Assembly (NCBI RefSeq): GCF_027498035.1
Contig: NZ_CP114978.1
Location: forward strand, 1,240,001 to 1,304,000
Direction: 5' to 3'
DNA length: 64,000 nucleotides
DNA from: Pseudoxanthomonas sp.
GTDB taxonomy: Bacteria; Pseudomonadota; Gammaproteobacteria; Xanthomonadales; Xanthomonadaceae
Position 1 is the first letter of the stretch. The number at the start of each line of letters is the position of its first letter. Below the pieces are notes generated by a model, which ran no database searches, had not been told where the DNA came from, and saw only the letters and a program-made list of their open reading frames with translations. Position numbers and translations under genes: made by a program. This document shows, piece by piece, positions 60,903 through 64,000 of this stretch.

Positions 60903-63002
60903 GTGAGCACGCCCAAGACCAAGATCCTGCTGCTGTCCCTGTCCATCGCCACCGCGCTGGCGGCCTGCAAGAAGCCCGAAGACACGGCTGCCGCGCCCGC
61001 TGCCGACACCGCCGCGCCCAAGGCGCTGACCGTGGACCAGTCCAAGCTGCCGCCCTTCAGTGCCTTCCAGCCCAGTGACCTGGACAAGACCGCCAACGTC
61101 TGTACCGATCTCAACGCCTATGCCAACGACAGCTGGCTCAAGGCCAATCCGGTGCCGGGCGACCGCACCAGCTGGGGCACCTTCGAGGTCCTCAGCGAAC
61201 GCTCCGAAGCCATCCAGCACCAGCTGGCAGAACAGTCCGCGGCCGACACCGCCGCCACCGGCGTGGAAAAGATCGTCGGCGACTTCTGGGCCACCGGCAT
61301 GGATGAAGCCAAGATCGACCAGCAGGGCATCGCCCCGATCAAGGACGAGCTGGCCGCCATCGATGGCCTGACCGACCAGGCCAAGATCACCGACTATCTG
61401 CGCACCAGCGCGGCCAAGGGCCAGAACGAACTGTTCGGCTTCGGCGCCAGCCCGGACTTCAAGAATTCCGAGATCAACATCGCCTACGCGATGCAGGGTG
61501 GCCTGGGCCTGCCCGATCCGGAGTACTACACCAGCGCCGACAACAAGGCCAAGCTGGACGCCTATCAGGCGCACATCGCCAAGACCCTGGAACTGGCCGG
61601 CATCAGCGCCGATGCCGCCGCCACCCAGGCCAAGCAGGTCATCGATTTCGAAACCCGCCTGGCCAAGGTCTCCAAGACCAGCACCGAGCTGTCGCGCCAC
61701 GTCGAGCTGTCCTACAACCCGGTCAGCCTGGCCGATGCCGACAAGCTGACGCCCAACTGGTCCTGGACCGAGTTCTTCAAGTCGCAGGGCGTGGCCGCGC
61801 CGCAGATGTTCTCGCTGGCCATCCCGGCTTTCCACGAAGAAATCTCCAAGATGCTGGCCGACACCGCGCCGGATGCATGGCAGGCCTACCTGCGCTTCCA
61901 CGCCATCGACAGTGCCAGCCCGTTCCTGAGCCAGCCGTTCGTGGATGAGAACTTCGCGTTCTGGAACAAGACCCTGCGCGGCCAGAAGGAGATCCGTCCG
62001 CGCTGGAAGCGCGTGCTGGGCACCCTCAACCGCCAGGCCGGCGAGACCCTGGGCCAGCTGTACGTCAAGACCGCGTTCCCGCCCGAGTCCAAGGCACAGA
62101 TGGAAACCCTGGTGGGCAACCTGCGCACCGCGCTCAAGGCCCGCATCGAAAAGCTGGACTGGATGAGCGCCGAGACCAAGCAGAAGGCGATCGCCAAGTG
62201 GGAGACCTTCACTCCCAAGATCGGCTATCCGGACAAGTGGCGTGACTGGGCGGGCCTGTCCACCAGCCGCGACAGCTACCTGGGCAACGTGCTGGCCGCG
62301 CAGGAATTCAACTACAAGTTCGACCTGTCCAAGATCGGCAAGCCGGTGGACAAGACCGAATGGGGCATGACCCCGCAGACCATCAACGCCTACTACAACC
62401 CGCAGCAGAACGAGATCGTGTTCCCGGCCGCGATCCTGCAGCCGCCGTTCTTCGATCCCAAGGCGGATGCGGCGCTGAACTACGGCGGCATCGGCGCGGT
62501 GATCGGCCATGAGATGACCCACGGCTACGACGACCAGGGCGCGCAGTTCGGCCCGAAGGGCAACTTCGAGAACTGGTGGACCGACGCCGACAAGCACGGC
62601 TTCGAATCGCGCACCGGCAAGCTGGTCGCGCAGTTCGACGGTTACACCACTGCCGATGGCGGCAAGGTCAAGGGCGACCTGACCCTGGGCGAGAACATCG
62701 CCGACCTGGGCGGCCTGAACACCGCACTGGACGCGCTGCACGTGGCCAACGGCGACACGCCGGACCCGAAGACCGACGGCCTGACCCAGGACCAGCGCTT
62801 CTTCCTCAACTGGGCCACCGTGTGGCGTCGCAACTTCACCCCGGAAGAAATGGCCGTGCGCCTGAAGACCGATCCGCACGCTCCGGCCAACTTCCGCGCC
62901 ATCGGCGCCCCGTCCAACATGCCCGCCTTCGCCCAGGCGTTCCAGTGCAAGCCTGGAGACGCAATGGTGCGTGAAGGCGAGAAACAGGTCGTGATCTGGT
63001 AA
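60903..63002 (+). CDS. M13-family zinc metallopeptidase lipoprotein, copy 1
   Basis: A 699-residue neprilysin-like peptidase. The signal ends in a lipobox (SIATALAAC), so the enzyme is probably membrane-anchored. The zinc site is GHEMTHGYDDQG (HEMTH at about 536-540), with the third ligand in GENIADLGG (about 595), and NAYYNPQQNEIVFPAAILQP is intact upstream of it. It should hydrolyse small peptides in the periplasm or at the outer membrane. The start is GTG at 60903 with GGAG upstream. A similar gene follows downstream. Confidence 0.95.
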   Translation: MSTPKTKILLLSLSIATALAACKKPEDTAAAPAADTAAPKALTVDQSKLPPFSAFQPSDLDKTANVCTDLNAYANDSWLKANPVPGDRTSWGTFEVLSERSEAIQHQLAEQSAADTAATGVEKIVGDFWATGMDEAKIDQQGIAPIKDELAAIDGLTDQAKITDYLRTSAAKGQNELFGFGASPDFKNSEINIAYAMQGGLGLPDPEYYTSADNKAKLDAYQAHIAKTLELAGISADAAATQAKQVIDFETRLAKVSKTSTELSRHVELSYNPVSLADADKLTPNWSWTEFFKSQGVAAPQMFSLAIPAFHEEISKMLADTAPDAWQAYLRFHAIDSASPFLSQPFVDENFAFWNKTLRGQKEIRPRWKRVLGTLNRQAGETLGQLYVKTAFPPESKAQMETLVGNLRTALKARIEKLDWMSAETKQKAIAKWETFTPKIGYPDKWRDWAGLSTSRDSYLGNVLAAQEFNYKFDLSKIGKPVDKTEWGMTPQTINAYYNPQQNEIVFPAAILQPPFFDPKADAALNYGGIGAVIGHEMTHGYDDQGAQFGPKGNFENWWTDADKHGFESRTGKLVAQFDGYTTADGGKVKGDLTLGENIADLGGLNTALDALHVANGDTPDPKTDGLTQDQRFFLNWATVWRRNFTPEEMAVRLKTDPHAPANFRAIGAPSNMPAFAQAFQCKPGDAMVREGEKQVVIW

Positions 63003-63025
63003 CAGCCCCCAAGGCTATCCTCCGC

Positions 63026-63061
63026 AGCGGCATGGCCTGACAGGCACGCCGCTGTTTTTTA
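63026..63061 (+). terminator. Intrinsic terminator between the M13 genes
   Basis: CAGCGGC (63026-63032) and GCCGCTG (63049-63055), with an inner GCCTG-ACA-GGC hairpin, are followed by six T residues. It lies 23 bases after the first M13 stop, so the second gene needs its own promoter. Confidence 0.85.
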
Positions 63062-63127
63062 TTGCAGCCCTTCGTGCCCAACCGTGGCACTTCCTACAGC
63101 GGCCAAGCTGGCCGGAGTCCAAAATCC

Positions 63128-64000
63128 GTGAACGCACCGAAACTCATCACCCTGTCCCTGGCTGTCAGCCTGGCGCTGTCGGCCTGCAGCAAGCCTGCCG
63201 AAGACGCCAAGCCAGCAGACGCGACCGCAGCGGCACAGACCGCTACCGCGCCGTCCTTCGACGTGTCCGAGCTGGACAAGGACATCAACGCCTGCGGCGA
63301 CTTCAACAGCTTCGTCAACGCCAAGTGGGTCAAGGCCAACCCGATCCCCGATGACCGCACCAGCTGGGGCGCCTTCAACAAGCTGGCCGAGGACAGCCTC
63401 AACACCCAGCACGACATCGCCGAAGCCGCAGCCAAGAACACCAAGGCAGCCACCGATTCGGTCGAACGCAAGATCGGCCTGCTGTACGCCGCGGGCATGG
63501 ATGAGGCGGCCATCGACAAGGCCGGCTACACCCCGATCCAGCCGACCCTGGACGCCATTCGGCGCGCTCAAGACCAACCAGGACGTGTCCAAATATATCG
63601 TCCAGCGCTACGCCGAAGGCGACAGCCAGGTGTTCGAGTTCGGCGCTGGCGCCGACTTCCAGCACGCCGAAACCCAGATCGCCTACGCCAACGAAGGCGG
63701 CCTGGGCCTGCCGACCAAGGACTACTACACCGATCCCAAGTACGCCGACATCCGCGATGGCTACCTGGCCTACATCGCCAAGTCGTTCGAGCTGACCGGC
63801 ACCCCGGAAGCCGAGGCCAAGGCGCAGGCCCAGCAGGTGTTCGACCTGGAAAAATCACTGGCCGCCGCTTCGCTGTCGCCGGTGGAAGGACGCGACCCGA
63901 AGAACCAGTATCACTTCGTCACCGTAACTGAAGCCAGCAAGGTCACCCCGCATTTTTCGTGGGAGACCTTCTTCAATGCCCAGGGCGTGAGCATCGACCA
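63128..64000 (+). pseudogene. M13-family metallopeptidase lipoprotein, copy 2 (frameshifted and partial)
   Basis: The start is GTG at 63128, with a lipoprotein signal (LSLAVSLALSACSK) and M13 N-terminal sequence (ACGDFNSFVNAKWVKANPIP) like copy 1. After TPIQPTLDAI the frame breaks: one extra T at about 63558 (in GCCATTCGG). In the next frame the family sequence resumes (GALKTNQDVSKYIVQRYAEG, GGLGLPTKDYYTDPKYADIR) and runs to the window end, near residue 290, well before the zinc site. Without the extra base the gene would be intact as far as seen. A real mutation or a sequencing error; no slippery sequence is present. Confidence 0.88.

Noticed and set aside
59103..62879. 1258-codon open frame on the minus strand
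   Set aside because: A shadow of the CHASE2 and M13 genes; no recognisable domain.

Overview
This window is high-GC chromosomal DNA from a gammaproteobacterium of the family Xanthomonadaceae. A Stenotrophomonas- or Pseudoxanthomonas-like organism fits best. The reasons are the protein sequences of the housekeeping genes, the gene order (map divergent from rpsB-tsf; maf-rng-yhdP-tldD; leuS-lptE-holA-nadD-rsfS-rlmH), several large TonB-dependent receptors, and palindromic intergenic repeats that begin with GTAG, as described for Stenotrophomonas. The placement is inferred from family knowledge; no search was run.

Layout. 1-6.1 kb (minus): lysine/peptidoglycan precursor genes dapE and dapD, a Spx/ArsC-like gene, the nitrogen sensor glnD and map. 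6.1-8.6 kb (plus): rpsB-tsf behind a structured leader, preceded by a near-perfect sigma-54 promoter sequence and a tiny ORF. 8.6-14.9 kb: small envelope proteins, a frameshifted radA, an ankyrin-like protein, then tilS, xseB and ispA. 14.9-16.4 kb: a short integron-type cassette array without an integrase (attC sites, a DUF2971 gene, a 59-codon cassette ORF and possibly a third, decayed unit). 16.5-26.7 kb: DUF4870 protein, the TldD/PmbA protease pair, darP, yhdP, rng and maf. 26.8-38 kb: a SIMPL-domain protein, an Oar-like TonB-dependent receptor, two overlapping TPR-sulfotransferase genes, tonB and a second TonB-dependent receptor. 38.1-44.1 kb (minus): rlmH, rsfS, nadD, holA, lptE, leuS. 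44.2-45.5 kb: a membrane protein/XRE regulator/DUF998 module next to a long inverted repeat. 45.7-52.1 kb: CnoX-like thioredoxin, a DUF4442 thioesterase-like protein, DUF502 and queuosine-precursor-transporter proteins and two L,D-transpeptidases, punctuated by three GTAG repeats. 52.3-57.3 kb: an ABC ATPase with a giant permease-M1 peptidase fusion. 57.3-64 kb: a carotenoid-dehydrogenase-like oxidoreductase, a CHASE2 protein with a ruined GGDEF domain, and two tandem M13 metallopeptidase lipoproteins, the second frameshifted and cut by the window end.

The most unusual items are the integrase-less cassette array directly after ispA, the receptor/sulfotransferase/TonB locus, two single-base frameshifts (radA and the second M13 gene), the sigma-54-like promoter upstream of rpsB, and a 56-bp inverted repeat in front of the XRE module. 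No CRISPR array, tRNA or rRNA was seen.
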